This document shows positions 36,128 to 45,833 of a stretch of DNA of 64,000 bases, piece after piece. How positions within the stretch are numbered: the stretch's first letter is position 1; each line of letters opens with the position of its first letter. The position numbers and the translations under genes were made by a program. Under the pieces are notes generated by a model. That model ran no database searches and had not been told where the DNA came from. It saw only the letters and a program-made list of their open reading frames with translations. The DNA lies in assembly GCF_001050515.1 (NCBI RefSeq), contig NZ_CAHS01000014.1, positions 248,001-312,000 on the forward strand, read 5' to 3'. Source of the stretch: Erwinia piriflorinigrans CFBP 5888. GTDB lineage: Bacteria > Pseudomonadota > Gammaproteobacteria > Enterobacterales > Enterobacteriaceae.

Positions 36128-36361
36128 ATGCTGATACGCGCAATGGCGATGGGTCTGAGCATACTGGTACTAAGCGGCTGTGGCAGTATTATTAGTAGAA
36201 CCGTGCCCGGACAAGGACACGGTAATCAATATTATCCCGGCGTGCAGTGGGATGTACGCGATAAGCCGTGGCGTTTTATTGCTATCATCGACCTGCCGCT
36301 TTCACTGGTTGTGGATACGCTATTGCTGCCGGTAGATGCGCAACATGGGCCATACAACTAG
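36128..36361 (+). CDS. yceK: DUF1375 lipoprotein YceK
   Basis: This 77-residue lipoprotein has lipobox LSGC (Cys18), followed by the very conserved GSIISRTVPGQGHGNQYYPG block and ending LPVDAQHGPYN. It matches Escherichia YceK, of unknown function, in the same place after opgH. GGAG at 36117-36120 is seven bases before ATG 36128 but only one base before the in-frame ATG at 36122. The downstream start is therefore preferred. Confidence 0.92.
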   Translation: MLIRAMAMGLSILVLSGCGSIISRTVPGQGHGNQYYPGVQWDVRDKPWRFIAIIDLPLSLVVDTLLLPVDAQHGPYN

Positions 36362-36374
36362 CGCCGCCGCGAGG

Positions 36375-36773
36375 TCAGTTCAGGTTATCGGATTCGCTAT
36401 TATCATCTTCCCACTCTTCAGCTGCCGCCTTGCCCTCTTCGGTATCACCCGGTGGCTCGAGTTGAAATTCGCCGTCGTCCCACTCATGCAGGGTATTTTC
36501 CGGCAGCCACTCCTGACGCAGTTCAACCTCATCAAATTCGCCGTCAAAGATCGCCTGTGCGGCTTCACCGCTACAAAGGGCCAGGCACTCACCGTCGTCA
36601 CCGTCGTTAGTGAAAAATTCGGCCTGCCACATGATATCGCCATCCTGCATCACATATTTTTGCAGGTTAAACTGGCTGACTGAAGCCTCATCCTCTTCCT
36701 GTTCTGGGTTGGCAGCCAGATACTCTTCGCGAGCAGCATCGATGGCTTCTTCCAGCGTGGCATAAAGGTTCAT
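36375..36773 (-). CDS. msyB: Acidic protein MsyB
   Basis: This 132-residue, strongly acidic protein is rich in Glu and Asp. It matches Escherichia MsyB in MYATLEEAIDAARE-type start, KYVMQDGDIMWQAEFF and ENTLHEWDDGEFQLEPP. MsyB was found as a multicopy suppressor of secretion mutants and its direct role is unclear. GGAGA lies upstream at ideal spacing. In Escherichia mdtG lies between msyB and lpxL; here only 189 bp separate them. Confidence 0.94.
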   Translation of the reverse strand: MNLYATLEEAIDAAREEYLAANPEQEEDEASVSQFNLQKYVMQDGDIMWQAEFFTNDGDDGECLALCSGEAAQAIFDGEFDEVELRQEWLPENTLHEWDDGEFQLEPPGDTEEGKAAAEEWEDDNSESDNLN

Positions 36774-36962
36774 CGCTATCTCCGTGGTGTGAATAAACTA
36801 AAGGGTAATTGTTGTCGCTATCCGCAAAGATGCAAGGGCGCAACATAAAAAAATGGCGCGACTGCACAAAGTGGTAATCGTGTGGCCGACAGTTAAGCTG
36901 ATTTTCTGGTAACAGACAGAGTGAGGGGAAGGCGGGCCGGAGAACCGGCCTGCCAAGGCAAT

Positions 36963-37883
36963 CTAGTAAAGCGCAGGCTGGCCTTCAGGGCGAGTTTTGA
37001 AGCGGCGATGTAGCCACATATATTGGTCCGGTGCCATCAATACACCGTGTTCAACAATGTGGTTCATGCGAGCGGCCGTCGCCGCTTCGTCGTCCAAAGG
37101 AATGGTCTGCTCTTCAGGCAGGATCACCATTTCGTAGCCTTTACCTGTCGGCAGGCGGCGTGGCACAAATGGGATCACTGCCGGATTGCCGCTGCGGATA
37201 AGCAGGTAGCTGCCCTTAGTTGACGCCGCCTGATCAACGGCAAAAAATGGCACGAACACACTGCTTTTCGGGCCGTAATCGTGGTCAGGGGCGTACCAGA
37301 TAATATCGCCACTTTTCAGTGCGCGGATCATGCCCTTCAGATCTTTGCGGTCGAGCATGCTCTTATTCGAACGCATGCGCCCCCATGTCTGAAGCCAGTC
37401 GAGCAGCGCATTATCATTGGGGCGATAAACGCCAATACCCGGGTTGTGGATGCCGAAGATCCGCGCTCCCAGCTCAAGCGTCAGAAAATGCATACCGATT
37501 AACAGTACGCCTTTCTGGTCGGCAGCAGCCTTACTAATATGCTCCAACCCGCTAACTTTGAACCATTTAGTGATGCGCCAGTCCGGCCAAAACCAGGCCA
37601 TGCCGGTCTCAATCAACCCCATGCCCAGCGACTCGAAGTTGCGTTTCACCAGCGCTTCACGCTCGGCGTCTGGCATCTGTGGAAAACAGAGTTCAAGATT
37701 GCGTCTGGCAACGTCCACCCGGCGTTTCAGGAAGCGCATGGAAAGCCTTCCTAATCCACACCCTATGTAATAGAGCACCGGGTAGGGGAGTAACACCAGC
37801 ACATAGAGAAGCGCAATACCCAACCAGGTAAACCAATAACGGGGATGCAGTAATGCACGACTAAATTGAGGCAGCTGAGTCAT
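36963..37883 (-). CDS. lpxL: Kdo2-lipid IVA lauroyltransferase
   Basis: This 306-residue inner-membrane acyltransferase (formerly HtrB) adds laurate to Kdo2-lipid IVA in lipid A synthesis. One N-terminal membrane anchor (about 18-38) precedes the catalytic domain, with the H-x4-E motif HFLTLE near 132-137 and the conserved [15 protein letters not shown] segment. It has the usual length (306 residues) and no sign of decay. It is divergently arranged with trhO, with about 210 bp between. Confidence 0.97.
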   Translation of the reverse strand: MTQLPQFSRALLHPRYWFTWLGIALLYVLVLLPYPVLYYIGCGLGRLSMRFLKRRVDVARRNLELCFPQMPDAEREALVKRNFESLGMGLIETGMAWFWPDWRITKWFKVSGLEHISKAAADQKGVLLIGMHFLTLELGARIFGIHNPGIGVYRPNDNALLDWLQTWGRMRSNKSMLDRKDLKGMIRALKSGDIIWYAPDHDYGPKSSVFVPFFAVDQAASTKGSYLLIRSGNPAVIPFVPRRLPTGKGYEMVILPEEQTIPLDDEAATAARMNHIVEHGVLMAPDQYMWLHRRFKTRPEGQPALY

Positions 37884-38092
37884 GAGTTTCCAGAACGTCC
37901 AAAAAAGGGAGCTATTATGAAGCTCATTAAAGTTTAGTTATGGCCTATTGTGCCATCATAAATATGAAAACTGAAATAATCTGCTGCTTCAGTCTTATTG
38001 GCGATACCCCGAGGCTAAGGACATGACACGTTAACTAATGTATTATAGACGCGCAAAAAAATTTACCCTATTTGAATTCAGGAAAGTACACC

Positions 38093-39145
38093 ATGCCAGT
38101 GTTACATAACCTTGTGTCCAATGAAGAGCTAAAAGCGCGTATGCTGGCTGAAACCGAGCCGCGCACCACAGTTTCTTTCTATAAGTATTTTACCATTGAA
38201 GATCCGCGGGCATTCCGTGATGCGCTTTACGTGGCGCTGACCCGGCTGAAGGTATTTGGCCGCGTCTATGTCGCGGCAGAAGGGATTAACGCCCAGGTCA
38301 GCGTGCCTGCAAGCCTGTATGAGGAGATGAAAACTACCTTGTATGGATTTCATCCGGCGCTGGACAATCTGCGTATGAACATTGCGCTGGACGATGATGG
38401 CAAATCCTTCTGGGTACTGCGTCTGAAAGTCCGTGAGCGCATTGTGGCGGACGGTATCACTGATGAAAGCTTTGATGCCAGCGATGTCGGAGCCTACCTG
38501 AAAGCGGCAGAAGTGAATGCCATGCTGGACGATCCCGAAGCGGTTTTCGTCGACATGCGCAATCACTATGAATATGAAGTGGGGCATTTTGACAATGCCC
38601 TGGAAATTCCGGCCGATACGTTCCGCGACCAGCTGCCTATGGCGGTTGATATGTTGGAGCAGGACAAAGATAAAAAAATCGTTATGTACTGCACGGGGGG
38701 GATCCGCTGTGAAAAAGCCAGCGCCTGGATGCGCCATAACGGATATGAAAATGTGTACCACATTGAGGGTGGCATCATTGAGTATGCCCGCCGTGCGCGC
38801 GAACAGGGTTTACCGGTGCGTTTTAAAGGTAAAAACTTTGTCTTCGACGAGCGCATGGGTGAGCGTATTTCTGACGACGTGATTGCACATTGCCACCAGT
38901 GCGGAGCATCCTGCGACAATCATGTTAACTGTCTGAATGACGGCTGCCACCTGTTGTTTATTCAGTGTCCGGCCTGCGCGGTGAAGTTTAATCACTGCTG
39001 TAGCCCGTTGTGTATGGAGGAGCTGGCTCTGACGCCTGAGGAGCAGCGCGCCCGTCGTGCGGGACGTGAGAATGGCAACAAGATATTCAACAAATCGCGT
39101 GGCCTGCTAAGCACGACGATGCATATTCCTTCCCCGAAAGAGTAA
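38093..39145 (+). CDS. trhO: tRNA U34 hydroxylase (TrhO/YceA)
   Basis: This 350-residue rhodanese-family protein performs oxygen-dependent 5-hydroxylation of U34 in several tRNAs. An N-terminal acylphosphatase-like domain precedes a rhodanese domain with the catalytic Cys200 in [13 protein letters not shown]-terminal Cys-rich segment (about 270-312; [12 protein letters not shown]) follows. ATG 38093 gives MPVLHN, the family start, with AGGAA upstream; the in-frame codon at 38072 is not needed. Confidence 0.96.
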   Translation: MPVLHNLVSNEELKARMLAETEPRTTVSFYKYFTIEDPRAFRDALYVALTRLKVFGRVYVAAEGINAQVSVPASLYEEMKTTLYGFHPALDNLRMNIALDDDGKSFWVLRLKVRERIVADGITDESFDASDVGAYLKAAEVNAMLDDPEAVFVDMRNHYEYEVGHFDNALEIPADTFRDQLPMAVDMLEQDKDKKIVMYCTGGIRCEKASAWMRHNGYENVYHIEGGIIEYARRAREQGLPVRFKGKNFVFDERMGERISDDVIAHCHQCGASCDNHVNCLNDGCHLLFIQCPACAVKFNHCCSPLCMEELALTPEEQRARRAGRENGNKIFNKSRGLLSTTMHIPSPKE

Positions 39146-39195
39146 TGCGTTTTCTCACCGGGCAACCGCCCGGTGAGATTCCCTGCTGCAAACCT

Positions 39196-39771
39196 TTACT
39201 GGCGCACGCCTTCTACAGAAATAATCAGGTCAACTTCCTGCGAAGCGGGTCCCAAATCGGTCTCAACCTTGAAATCTTTCAGGGCAATTTTACCGGCTGC
39301 TTCAAAGCCAGCGCGGTAGCCTCCCCACGGGTCTTTGCCTTCACCAATCATCCTGGCAGCCAGTTTGACCGGCTTGGTGACGCCGTTCAGCGTCAGATTA
39401 CCGTTGACGGTCAGCCCGTCGCCCTCTTTCACCACCCCGGTAGAAACATAGGTCGCCTGTGGGAATTTACCCGTATTGAGGAAGTGAGCGCTGCGCAGAT
39501 GCTTATCACGCTCTGCGTGGTTGGTATCGACACTTGCGGTATTAATGACGACATTCACTTTATCTTTGCTCGGATCCGCCTCGTCAAAAGTGAATGCGCC
39601 ATCAAAATCTTTGAAACTGCCGTACAGCCAGCTATATCCCAGGTGCTTGATACGGAAGTGCACAAAGGCGTGCTGTCCTTCCTTATCAATTTTATACTCG
39701 GCTGCGTTGGCGGCCGCTCCGGTGATTAATAGCGCAGCGGTTGTCAGGCCCAGAATCGTTTTCTTCAGCAT
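39196..39771 (-). CDS. yceI: YceI-family periplasmic lipid-binding protein
   Basis: This 191-residue secreted protein has a signal peptide ending ANA before [14 protein letters not shown]. The extended eight-strand YceI lipocalin-like barrel follows and, by homology, binds isoprenoid-type lipids such as polyprenyl compounds. It is induced by high pH in Escherichia. The gene is followed by no obvious partner, but 20 bp upstream lies yceJ (a cytochrome b561) on the same strand, and the two form an operon. Confidence 0.95.
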   Translation of the reverse strand: MLKKTILGLTTAALLITGAAANAAEYKIDKEGQHAFVHFRIKHLGYSWLYGSFKDFDGAFTFDEADPSKDKVNVVINTASVDTNHAERDKHLRSAHFLNTGKFPQATYVSTGVVKEGDGLTVNGNLTLNGVTKPVKLAARMIGEGKDPWGGYRAGFEAAGKIALKDFKVETDLGPASQEVDLIISVEGVRQ

Positions 39772-39791
39772 AGCGTTTTCCTTTCATGAGG

Positions 39792-40346
39792 TTAGTCGAT
39801 GCGGTGACCCAGCATCCTTTTTAACGTGATATCGCGATCGATAAAATGGTGTTTCAACGCGGCCAGCCCGTGGAGGGCGGAAAGGATCACCACGCTCCAT
39901 GCCAGCCAGAGATGAATGTCGCCAGCCAAATCGGCCTGTTCGCCCAGCCCGCTAAACAATGCGGGCACCGGCAGGATGCCAAATACATCGATGGGTTTGC
40001 CCTCTGCCGTTGAGATCAAATAGCCACTGATCAAAATGGCAAACAGCAACCCATAAAGCAGAAGGTGGGCGATAACCGCACTATGGCGAACCAGCGGGCT
40101 ATAGCTCTTGAGCGGCTTGGGTGGAGGGGAAATAAACCGCCATACCACGCGTACCAGCATGACGGCAAACAACACCATACCTATACTTTTATGCAGTTCC
40201 GGGGCTTTGTGATACCACTCATCGTAGTAACCCTGCGTGACCATCCACAGTCCGAGTGCGAACATGCCATATACCGCAGCGGCCACCAGCCAGTGCATAC
40301 CGATGCTCAATGCGCCATAACGCAAAACGCTATTTTTCCACCGCAT
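39792..40346 (-). CDS. yceJ: Cytochrome b561-type membrane protein YceJ
   Basis: This 184-residue protein has four membrane helices and conserved His residues in helices 1 and 2 (SIGMHWLVAAAV, APELHKSIG) and in the later helices (RHSAVIAHLLLY, LHGLAALKHHF), fitting two haem b ligand pairs. It likely transfers electrons between quinol and a periplasmic acceptor; the real partner is unknown. It is the promoter-proximal gene of yceJI. Confidence 0.94.
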   Translation of the reverse strand: MRWKNSVLRYGALSIGMHWLVAAAVYGMFALGLWMVTQGYYDEWYHKAPELHKSIGMVLFAVMLVRVVWRFISPPPKPLKSYSPLVRHSAVIAHLLLYGLLFAILISGYLISTAEGKPIDVFGILPVPALFSGLGEQADLAGDIHLWLAWSVVILSALHGLAALKHHFIDRDITLKRMLGHRID

Positions 40347-40757
40347 AGTGATATCCGTCCGTCATTATTTAAAATAAGACTGACCATAACCAGGAATAAA
40401 ATCAACAAATATGTTTACAGTTTTTAGAAAATGTTATCTTATTCAAGTTTTTTGACTTATAAGTCAGGTTTTATACAGAATATCAGAAGTTGTATGGAAT
40501 TAACTTCCACATGTCATTAACAAAAGGGATTTTTTTAACTTTTAAATGGTGCGTTAACGTTCTGATTATTTGCACGTAATTTAATTTAGTGTCAGATATT
40601 TGTACGGATTTGTCAGTTCGGGGATACGAAAATAGTTATGATTTTTTATGCTTTACAGGTTAGAGCCATCTCGACCAGACGACTCTTTCACCAGCGAAGA
40701 GGCTGCCGCATGTTAATAAGGTGATTTTGACAAATCTTGGGGGAAAATGTGGCCGAC

Positions 40758-40786
40758 TTGATAAATCGCGCGATCTTGTCTAGGGT
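40758..40786 (+). promoter_or_regulatory. Candidate promoter of the proP-like gene
   Basis: TTGATA (40758-40763) and TAGGGT (40781-40786) are separated by 17 bp. The -35 matches consensus at five of six bases, while the -10 is poor. A TTGACA at 40727 has no -10 at the right spacing. Confidence 0.35.
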
Positions 40787-40850
40787 AATGTTGTGTAAAT
40801 AACGAATAACCTTGGATTTACCATTCATTACGGTTACAGGTTTGCAGAGT

Positions 40851-40896
40851 TATAGCTTTCTTCCACCGTGCTTTTTTTCTGGCGACGAAAGCTATA
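40851..40896 (+). promoter_or_regulatory. Inverted repeat in the proP leader
   Basis: TATAGCTTTC and GAAAGCTATA are perfect 10-bp arms separated by 26 bases that include a T-run. The structure ends 39 bp before the proP start. It could be an RNA stem-loop controlling proP expression or an operator; which one cannot be told. Confidence 0.5.
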
Positions 40897-40935
40897 AAGC
40901 TGCTCTCAATATGATGTCCACCATCGGGAGCGCTA

Positions 40936-42414
40936 ATGGGCGATAAATCAGTGGGGCAGCAGCCTCAAAAAAAACATTTCTGGAATAAAAATAAGGCAAC
41001 CAGCAAGGAACTCCACGTTGACGATATTACCATCGTTGATAAGTCGATGCTGAAACGCGCGGTGGGTGCCGCTGCCTTGGGTAACGCGATGGAGTGGTTT
41101 GACTTCGGCGTTTACAGCTATCTCGCTGTGACTATCGGCAAGGTGTTTTTCCCCGGTGGCAGTCCGGCAGCGCAGCTGCTGGCCACATTCGGCGCGTTTG
41201 CCGCAGCGTTCCTGGTTCGACCGGTTGGGGGCCTGGTATTCGGGCCGCTTGGCGATCGCATCGGTCGCCAGAAAGTGCTGGCAATCACCATGATTATGAT
41301 GTCGATTGGCACCTTCTGCATCGGCATTATTCCCGGGTATCATTCGATAGGCATTATGGCCCCGGTGCTACTGCTGCTGGCGCGCCTGTTACAAGGCTTC
41401 TCAACCGGTGGGGAATATGGCGGTGCGGCGACCTTTATCGCGGAGTACTCCACCGATGAACGCCGTGGCTTTATGGGCAGTTTTCTTGAATTCGGTACGC
41501 TCGGCGGCTATCTGCTGGGAGCCGGATTGGTGACGGCGTTAACCGCAGCGATGCCAGAACAGGACCTGCTTGACTGGGGCTGGCGCATTCCGTTCTTTAT
41601 TGCCGCGCCGCTGGGGCTATTTGGGCTGTATATCCGTTTGAAGCTGGAGGAAACCCCGGCCTTCCAGAAGCATATGGAAAAACAGGACGCGCTGGAGCAC
41701 AGCAAACCGCGCCTCGGTCTGTGGCAGATGTTGAGTAAGTACCGTGCCGCCATGCTGAAATGTATTGGCCTGGTACTGCTGTTCAACGTGTCAAACTATA
41801 TGCTGACCTCTTATATGCCGAGCTACCTGACCGGGATTCTTGGCCTGAGCGAACTGAGTTCCTTATTACTGATTCTGGTGGTGATGTTCGTGATGATGCC
41901 GCTTACGCTGTTCTGGGGGCACTGGAATGACCGCCTGGGACGTCGCCCTGTCATTTGGGCCGGGGCGATTGGCCTGATCGTGCTGGCAGTGCCGAGTATG
42001 ATGCTGATTGGCACTGGCAACATGCTGCTGGTATTTACCGGGCTGATTATTCTCGGGGTGATTCACACCTGCTTCAGTGGTTCGATGCCAGCAACCTTAC
42101 CGGCGCTGTTTTCCACGGATATCCGCTATAGCGCACTGGCTATTGGTTTCAATTTGTCGGTCTCGCTGTTTGGTGGCACTACGCCGTTGATCACCACTTG
42201 GCTGGTGGAGAAAACCGGTAATCTGCTGATGCCAGCTTATTATCTGATGGGGGCCGGGGTCATTGGGGTTATCACCGTCTTTACCCTGCGTGAAACCGCG
42301 CGCAAACCCCTGCGTGGATCGGCCCCTTCGGTTGGCAGTCGTGCGGAAGCGCACCGTCTGGTCAATAAGCTGCGCCTGCGCCGTAAAAAAGCGGCTGCCG
42401 AGGCTGGCGAGTAA
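40936..42414 (+). CDS. proP: ProP-like osmolyte:proton symporter (MFS)
   Basis: This 492-residue MFS metabolite:H+ symporter has twelve membrane segments. It carries the family motifs GNAMEWFDFGVY, LGDRIGRQKVLA, QGFSTGGEYGGAATFIAEYS and LDWGWRIPFF. Relatives import proline, glycine betaine and ectoine during osmotic stress. Compared with Escherichia ProP the hydrophilic N-terminus is longer. The C-terminus ends soon after the last helix in a short basic tail, so the antiparallel coiled coil that tunes osmotic activation is missing. The substrate could therefore differ from ProP. The symbol rests on overall similarity only. Confidence 0.8.
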   Translation: MGDKSVGQQPQKKHFWNKNKATSKELHVDDITIVDKSMLKRAVGAAALGNAMEWFDFGVYSYLAVTIGKVFFPGGSPAAQLLATFGAFAAAFLVRPVGGLVFGPLGDRIGRQKVLAITMIMMSIGTFCIGIIPGYHSIGIMAPVLLLLARLLQGFSTGGEYGGAATFIAEYSTDERRGFMGSFLEFGTLGGYLLGAGLVTALTAAMPEQDLLDWGWRIPFFIAAPLGLFGLYIRLKLEETPAFQKHMEKQDALEHSKPRLGLWQMLSKYRAAMLKCIGLVLLFNVSNYMLTSYMPSYLTGILGLSELSSLLLILVVMFVMMPLTLFWGHWNDRLGRRPVIWAGAIGLIVLAVPSMMLIGTGNMLLVFTGLIILGVIHTCFSGSMPATLPALFSTDIRYSALAIGFNLSVSLFGGTTPLITTWLVEKTGNLLMPAYYLMGAGVIGVITVFTLRETARKPLRGSAPSVGSRAEAHRLVNKLRLRRKKAAAEAGE

Positions 42415-42427
42415 TCTCGCATCGTTT

Positions 42428-42458
42428 CAGGAATGGCTCACGGATTGAGCCATTCCTG
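42428..42458. terminator. Strong hairpin between convergent proP and solA
   Basis: CAGGAATGGCTCA, a 5-nt loop and TGAGCCATTCCTG form a perfect 13-bp stem midway between two converging genes. No T-run follows on either strand, so it may work as a bidirectional structural terminator or 3' stabiliser. Confidence 0.65.
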
Positions 42459-42469
42459 GCTTAATACAG

Positions 42470-43594
42470 CTATGCAGTGGCGGCAAAGCGCGACAGCGAA
42501 AACGGGCTTAAATCAAATTCACTCCGCTCACCCCGGGCAAACTGCGCCGCTATCTCTCCCAGTACGCTGGCGAACTTGAAACCATGCCCACTTAAACCAC
42601 CGATCACCATGCGGTCAGGTTCATTCGGCAATGTATCAATAATAAAATCCCCATCCGGAGAGTTATCGTAGGTGCATGCCTCGCCCCGCAGACAAACCCC
42701 AACGCCAGGCAAAAATTGGCGCATAAAACTAAACAGTTCGCTGCCATCGGCTGCCAAAGCGCCAAACGGCTTACGCTCGGCGGCTGAGGCAATAGGTTGG
42801 CCGCCTTCATGCTTGCCCATCTTGAGGGCATTATTATCGGCGGGGAACCCGTAGAAGTGGTTGCCGTCGGGCATCTCCACGGTGAATGCCGGGAATTTAT
42901 TGTTCTCACTGTAGCGGCCGTCGGCCTGGTGCCAGGCAAAAACTTTGCGTACCGGGGTAATCGGTAACTCGGGGCAGAGCGTTTTTACCCAAGTTCCGGC
43001 GGTTAGTAGCAGCTTACGCGCTTGGTAAACGCCGTCTGCCGTGGTCACGGTTTGCAGCCCGTTCTGCGTATCGATACGGTTTACCGGGCAGTTAAACAGC
43101 TGGGCGCAGCCAGCCTCTTGCGCCAAACGGATCCAGCTTTTCACCGCGACTTCAGCTTTCAGATAGCCGGAGGCGGGTTCGAATACACCGATATAGCCCT
43201 CCGGTAGCGCAATTTGCGGCCAGCGCTGCCTGACATCGGCCTCGCTGAGGATCTCTGTTTTCAGGCAGTATTGCTCAGCGCTGTTTATCACATTCTGGAT
43301 AAATTCGGCGTGGCGCGGCGCAAGGTTGAGCACGCCGCAGCGCTGCATCACGCGCTCGCCGCTGTCCTGCTCAAGCTGGTCCCAAAGCTGCTGGGCGCGT
43401 AACACCATTGGCACATAGCGTGCACCTTCACCGTAGGCATGGCGTATCAGGCGGCTTTCGCCGTGATGGCTGCCTTCACGGTGCGGCGGGTGGTGGGCGT
43501 CAATCATCAGCACTTTCAGGCCAGCCTGAGTGGCGTACCACCCGGCAGCAGCGCCCACCGAACCGCTGCCTACCACAATCAAATCGTAAACCAT
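42470..43594 (-). CDS. solA: N-methyl-L-tryptophan oxidase
   Basis: This 374-residue flavoprotein of the monomeric sarcosine oxidase family oxidises N-methyl amino acids such as N-methyltryptophan and releases formaldehyde and hydrogen peroxide. The FAD-binding motif [15 protein letters not shown] is at the start. The covalent FAD site Cys lies in [13 protein letters not shown] near 310. [16 protein letters not shown] matches the family exactly. The ATG at 43594 gives [11 protein letters not shown] with GAGG upstream; a start five codons earlier is unneeded. Confidence 0.95.
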   Translation of the reverse strand: MVYDLIVVGSGSVGAAAGWYATQAGLKVLMIDAHHPPHREGSHHGESRLIRHAYGEGARYVPMVLRAQQLWDQLEQDSGERVMQRCGVLNLAPRHAEFIQNVINSAEQYCLKTEILSEADVRQRWPQIALPEGYIGVFEPASGYLKAEVAVKSWIRLAQEAGCAQLFNCPVNRIDTQNGLQTVTTADGVYQARKLLLTAGTWVKTLCPELPITPVRKVFAWHQADGRYSENNKFPAFTVEMPDGNHFYGFPADNNALKMGKHEGGQPIASAAERKPFGALAADGSELFSFMRQFLPGVGVCLRGEACTYDNSPDGDFIIDTLPNEPDRMVIGGLSGHGFKFASVLGEIAAQFARGERSEFDLSPFSLSRFAATA

Positions 43595-43651
43595 TGCTAC
43601 CAACCTCACTTATCCAGGTAATTCTGGCAGAATAACAAATTATGACAGGCA

Positions 43652-43680
43652 TGAAAAAGGCACCTTAATAAGGTGCCTTG
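43652..43680 (-). terminator. Rho-independent terminator of bssS
   Basis: AAGGCACCTT, a 3-nt loop and AAGGTGCCTT form a 10-bp stem. On the minus strand it is followed by TTTTT. It lies 21 bp past the bssS stop. Confidence 0.85.
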
Positions 43681-43700
43681 GAGAAACAAAGAACGGTCAT

Positions 43701-43955
43701 TTAATGTTTCTTGTAGTCGCGGTCCTGGTAGTCGGTTGCTTCTATTTTTGCAATGCCAGCTTCGAGAATGGAAATAAATTGTCTGGCAACATCGGTGGTC
43801 AGCCAGTAGGTCTGACCCACTTCTGCTTCATCAGCCTGCTGTTGGTCTGAAGAGAGCGAATGCAAGCGGATCATCATGGCATCATAGCTGTCTACTGTAC
43901 TGATATCCCATCCGATGAGGGGATGTGTCTGGATGACATCTTTGTTACTGTCCAT
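43701..43955 (-). CDS. bssS: Biofilm regulator BssS
   Basis: This 84-residue protein is the same length as Escherichia BssS (YceP), with the core VIQTHPLIGWDISTVDSYDA and WLTTDVARQFISILEAGIAKIE. In Escherichia it affects biofilm formation through indole and AI-2 signalling and stationary-phase stress responses; the mechanism is unknown. ATG 43955 was chosen over one eleven codons upstream because AAGGGGG lies at the right spacing and the length then matches. It forms a single-gene unit with its own terminator. Confidence 0.95.
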   Translation of the reverse strand: MDSNKDVIQTHPLIGWDISTVDSYDAMMIRLHSLSSDQQQADEAEVGQTYWLTTDVARQFISILEAGIAKIEATDYQDRDYKKH

Positions 43956-44327
43956 TATAACCCCCTTATTACTCGTGAATAATAACAACGAAGTGATTTA
44001 TCGAGGTTCAAAGCGGTTTCTTTCCTGCAGCCAACTGATTATAACAGCAGTTCCGATAATGCGCTGAATTTAACTTCAGTACTGCAACTCTCTTTGTCTG
44101 AAGGCGCGAATTAAACATCAGACAGGGATAAATCATCCCTTATGATATATAACGGCATTATTTAAGAGGTATCTACCTGATAAAACCGATAAAAGGCGGT
44201 ATGCGTTTTTTCGCTTTAATCAGGGCAAATCAGAGGGAAGGAGGGGGGGGGCAGTCATGCTCTCGGAAATGAAAAAAGCCGGAAGGCGTTTCCGGCGAAA
44301 GTGGCACAATATTGAGCTATAAGACGA
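43956..44327. other. Intergenic region bssS / dinI
   Basis: These 372 bases lie between two minus-strand genes and hold the bssS promoter region and the dinI terminator. A run of nine G residues lies at 44243-44251. No gene or conserved RNA was recognised. Confidence 0.5.
44272..44296 (-). terminator. Rho-independent terminator of dinI
   Basis: On the minus strand GCCGGAA, a 5-nt loop and TTCCGGC are followed directly by six T residues. It lies 32 bp after the dinI stop. Confidence 0.9.
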
Positions 44328-44573
44328 TTAATCGGTAATGAACCAGTCGTCTGCGCTTTCCCAGGTTTCCTGTAAAATGTCCGTAATCTGGTCTTTCGCT
44401 TCTTTGCCGCCCCCCATCACCGTCAGGCTATTCGCGCTGGCATAGCGTACCGATATGGTATTGCTTCCATCGGGAAAATGTTTGTCGATACGTTTAGATA
44501 ATTCCTGCGTTAGCGCATCGATAGCACCCGCAGGCAGGGACGTGGTTTTTGCTACAGTGACTTCAATACGCAT
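44328..44573 (-). CDS. dinI: DNA-damage-inducible protein I
   Basis: This 81-residue protein is identical in length to Escherichia DinI, with MRIEVTVAKTTSLPAGAIDAL at the start and ILQETWESADDWF at the acidic C-terminal helix. DinI binds RecA filaments and modulates the SOS response, protecting the filament and limiting UmuD cleavage. GGAGG lies just before ATG 44573; an ATG eighteen codons earlier lacks one and lies upstream of the operator. A perfect LexA box sits about 20 bp before the start. Confidence 0.96.
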   Translation of the reverse strand: MRIEVTVAKTTSLPAGAIDALTQELSKRIDKHFPDGSNTISVRYASANSLTVMGGGKEAKDQITDILQETWESADDWFITD

Positions 44574-44593
44574 GATAGCCTCCGGTTGAATAA

Positions 44594-44609
44594 CTGTGAA
44601 TATATACAG
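44594..44609 (-). promoter_or_regulatory. LexA (SOS) box of dinI
   Basis: On the minus strand CTGTATATATTCACAG matches CTGT-N8-ACAG perfectly, with an AT-rich centre. It is placed to overlap the dinI promoter, as in Escherichia. Confidence 0.92.
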
Positions 44610-44648
44610 TAACCAACACGAAGGCAATCACTATTAAGTGGGGAACGA

Positions 44649-45701
44649 CTAAGGAACGATCTGCCAGTTAAGCGTTTCACCCGCGAGGAATGGCACCACT
44701 TGATAACCGTCGTCGCCAACCGCAACGCTTTCCGCTACGGTCCACGGTTGACGCACCAGCGTCACCTTGCCCTCATTGAGCGGCAGACCGTAGAAGCGCG
44801 GGCCATTTTCCGAGCAGAAGGCTTCAAAATGCGCCAGTGCACCGATCTCTTCAAATACCGTCGCGTAGGCGCTCAGCATTGACGGCGCGTTAAATACGCC
44901 CGCGCAGCCACAGCTGTTTTCTTTGCGGTCGCGCGTATGCGGAGCGGTATCGGTGCCGAGGAAGAAGCGCGAGTGGCCGCTGGCTACGGCATCACGCAGC
45001 GCCTGCTGGTGAATATTTCGTTTAAGAACGGGCAGGCAGTAGAGATGCGGGCGAATACCGCCAACCAGCATATGGTTGCGGTTAAACATCAGATGCTGCG
45101 GCGTAATGGTGGCTGCGAGGTATTGATTACCTTCCAGCACGTAGGCTGCCGCTTCTTTGGTGGTGATATGCTCGCAGACGACCTTCAGCTCCGGGAACCG
45201 CTGGCGCAGCGGGTGTAGCACGGTTTCAATAAAACGCGCTTCGCGGTCGAAAATGTCGATCTGCGCGTCTGTGACTTCGCCGTGGATCAACAGCGGCATA
45301 CCGATTTTCTGCATCCGCTCCAGCACCGTAGCAATCGAGTCGATGCTGGTGACGCCGTGCGCAGAGTTAGTGGTGGCGTGTGCCGGATAGAGTTTAGCGG
45401 CGGTGAAAACTCCTTCAGCAAAGCCGGTTTCGATTTCATCCGCGTCCAGACCATCGGTCAGGTAACAGGTCATCAGCGGGGTGAAAGCGTGGGCGGCGGG
45501 TACGGCGGCAACGATACGTTCGCGGTAGGCACGGGCGGCGGCGACGCTGGTGACCGGTGGGACCAGGTTAGGCATGACAATGGCACGGCCACAAATTTCA
45601 CTGGTAAATGGCACTACCGCCTCCAGCATCTCTCCGTCACGCAGGTGGATGTGCCAGTCGTCAGGGCGGCGTATAGTCAGTTGCTGGGGTTGAACGGTCA
45701 T
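44649..45701 (-). CDS. pyrC: Dihydroorotase
   Basis: This 350-residue zinc amidohydrolase catalyses the third step of pyrimidine synthesis, carbamoyl-aspartate to dihydroorotate. The metal-binding HIHLRDG (H17, H19) is at the start. The carbamylated Lys lies in [13 protein letters not shown] near 103, followed by [12 protein letters not shown] and the catalytic Asp in GTDTAPH. ATG 45701 gives the family N-terminus and has GGAG upstream. It forms its own transcript, downstream of yceB on the same strand. I could not define a PurR site or the CTP-sensing leader known in Escherichia. Confidence 0.97.
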   Translation of the reverse strand: MTVQPQQLTIRRPDDWHIHLRDGEMLEAVVPFTSEICGRAIVMPNLVPPVTSVAAARAYRERIVAAVPAAHAFTPLMTCYLTDGLDADEIETGFAEGVFTAAKLYPAHATTNSAHGVTSIDSIATVLERMQKIGMPLLIHGEVTDAQIDIFDREARFIETVLHPLRQRFPELKVVCEHITTKEAAAYVLEGNQYLAATITPQHLMFNRNHMLVGGIRPHLYCLPVLKRNIHQQALRDAVASGHSRFFLGTDTAPHTRDRKENSCGCAGVFNAPSMLSAYATVFEEIGALAHFEAFCSENGPRFYGLPLNEGKVTLVRQPWTVAESVAVGDDGYQVVPFLAGETLNWQIVP

Positions 45702-45833
45702 ATTAAGTGCTCCGGCAGTCGAGTTAAGCAGGTTTTGGCCGGGGTCTAAGCATAGGGACAAAGCACCATAAAAGCATCAGATTTATGCGCCCCGGCATAA
45801 TAAAGATACGGTTTAACCCGTACCCGGTTTCTG

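Larger units (their letters stand above)
40347..40935. other. Long AT-rich region upstream of the proP-like gene
   Basis: These 589 bases lie between divergent yceJ and proP and contain no convincing gene. A sigma-70-like promoter at 40758-40786 and a strong inverted repeat at 40851-40896 suggest a leader of about 140 nt on the proP transcript. Long runs of A and T around 40430-40640 are typical of a regulated upstream region. Confidence 0.6.

Noticed and set aside
39145-39729. 194-codon plus-strand frame opposite yceI
   Set aside because: yceI on the other strand has a signal peptide and strong family match; this frame has neither.
45702-45833. PurR operator and CTP-sensing leader before pyrC
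   Set aside because: No convincing PurR consensus or start-site pyrimidine tract could be placed by eye; regulation may exist but is not supported here.
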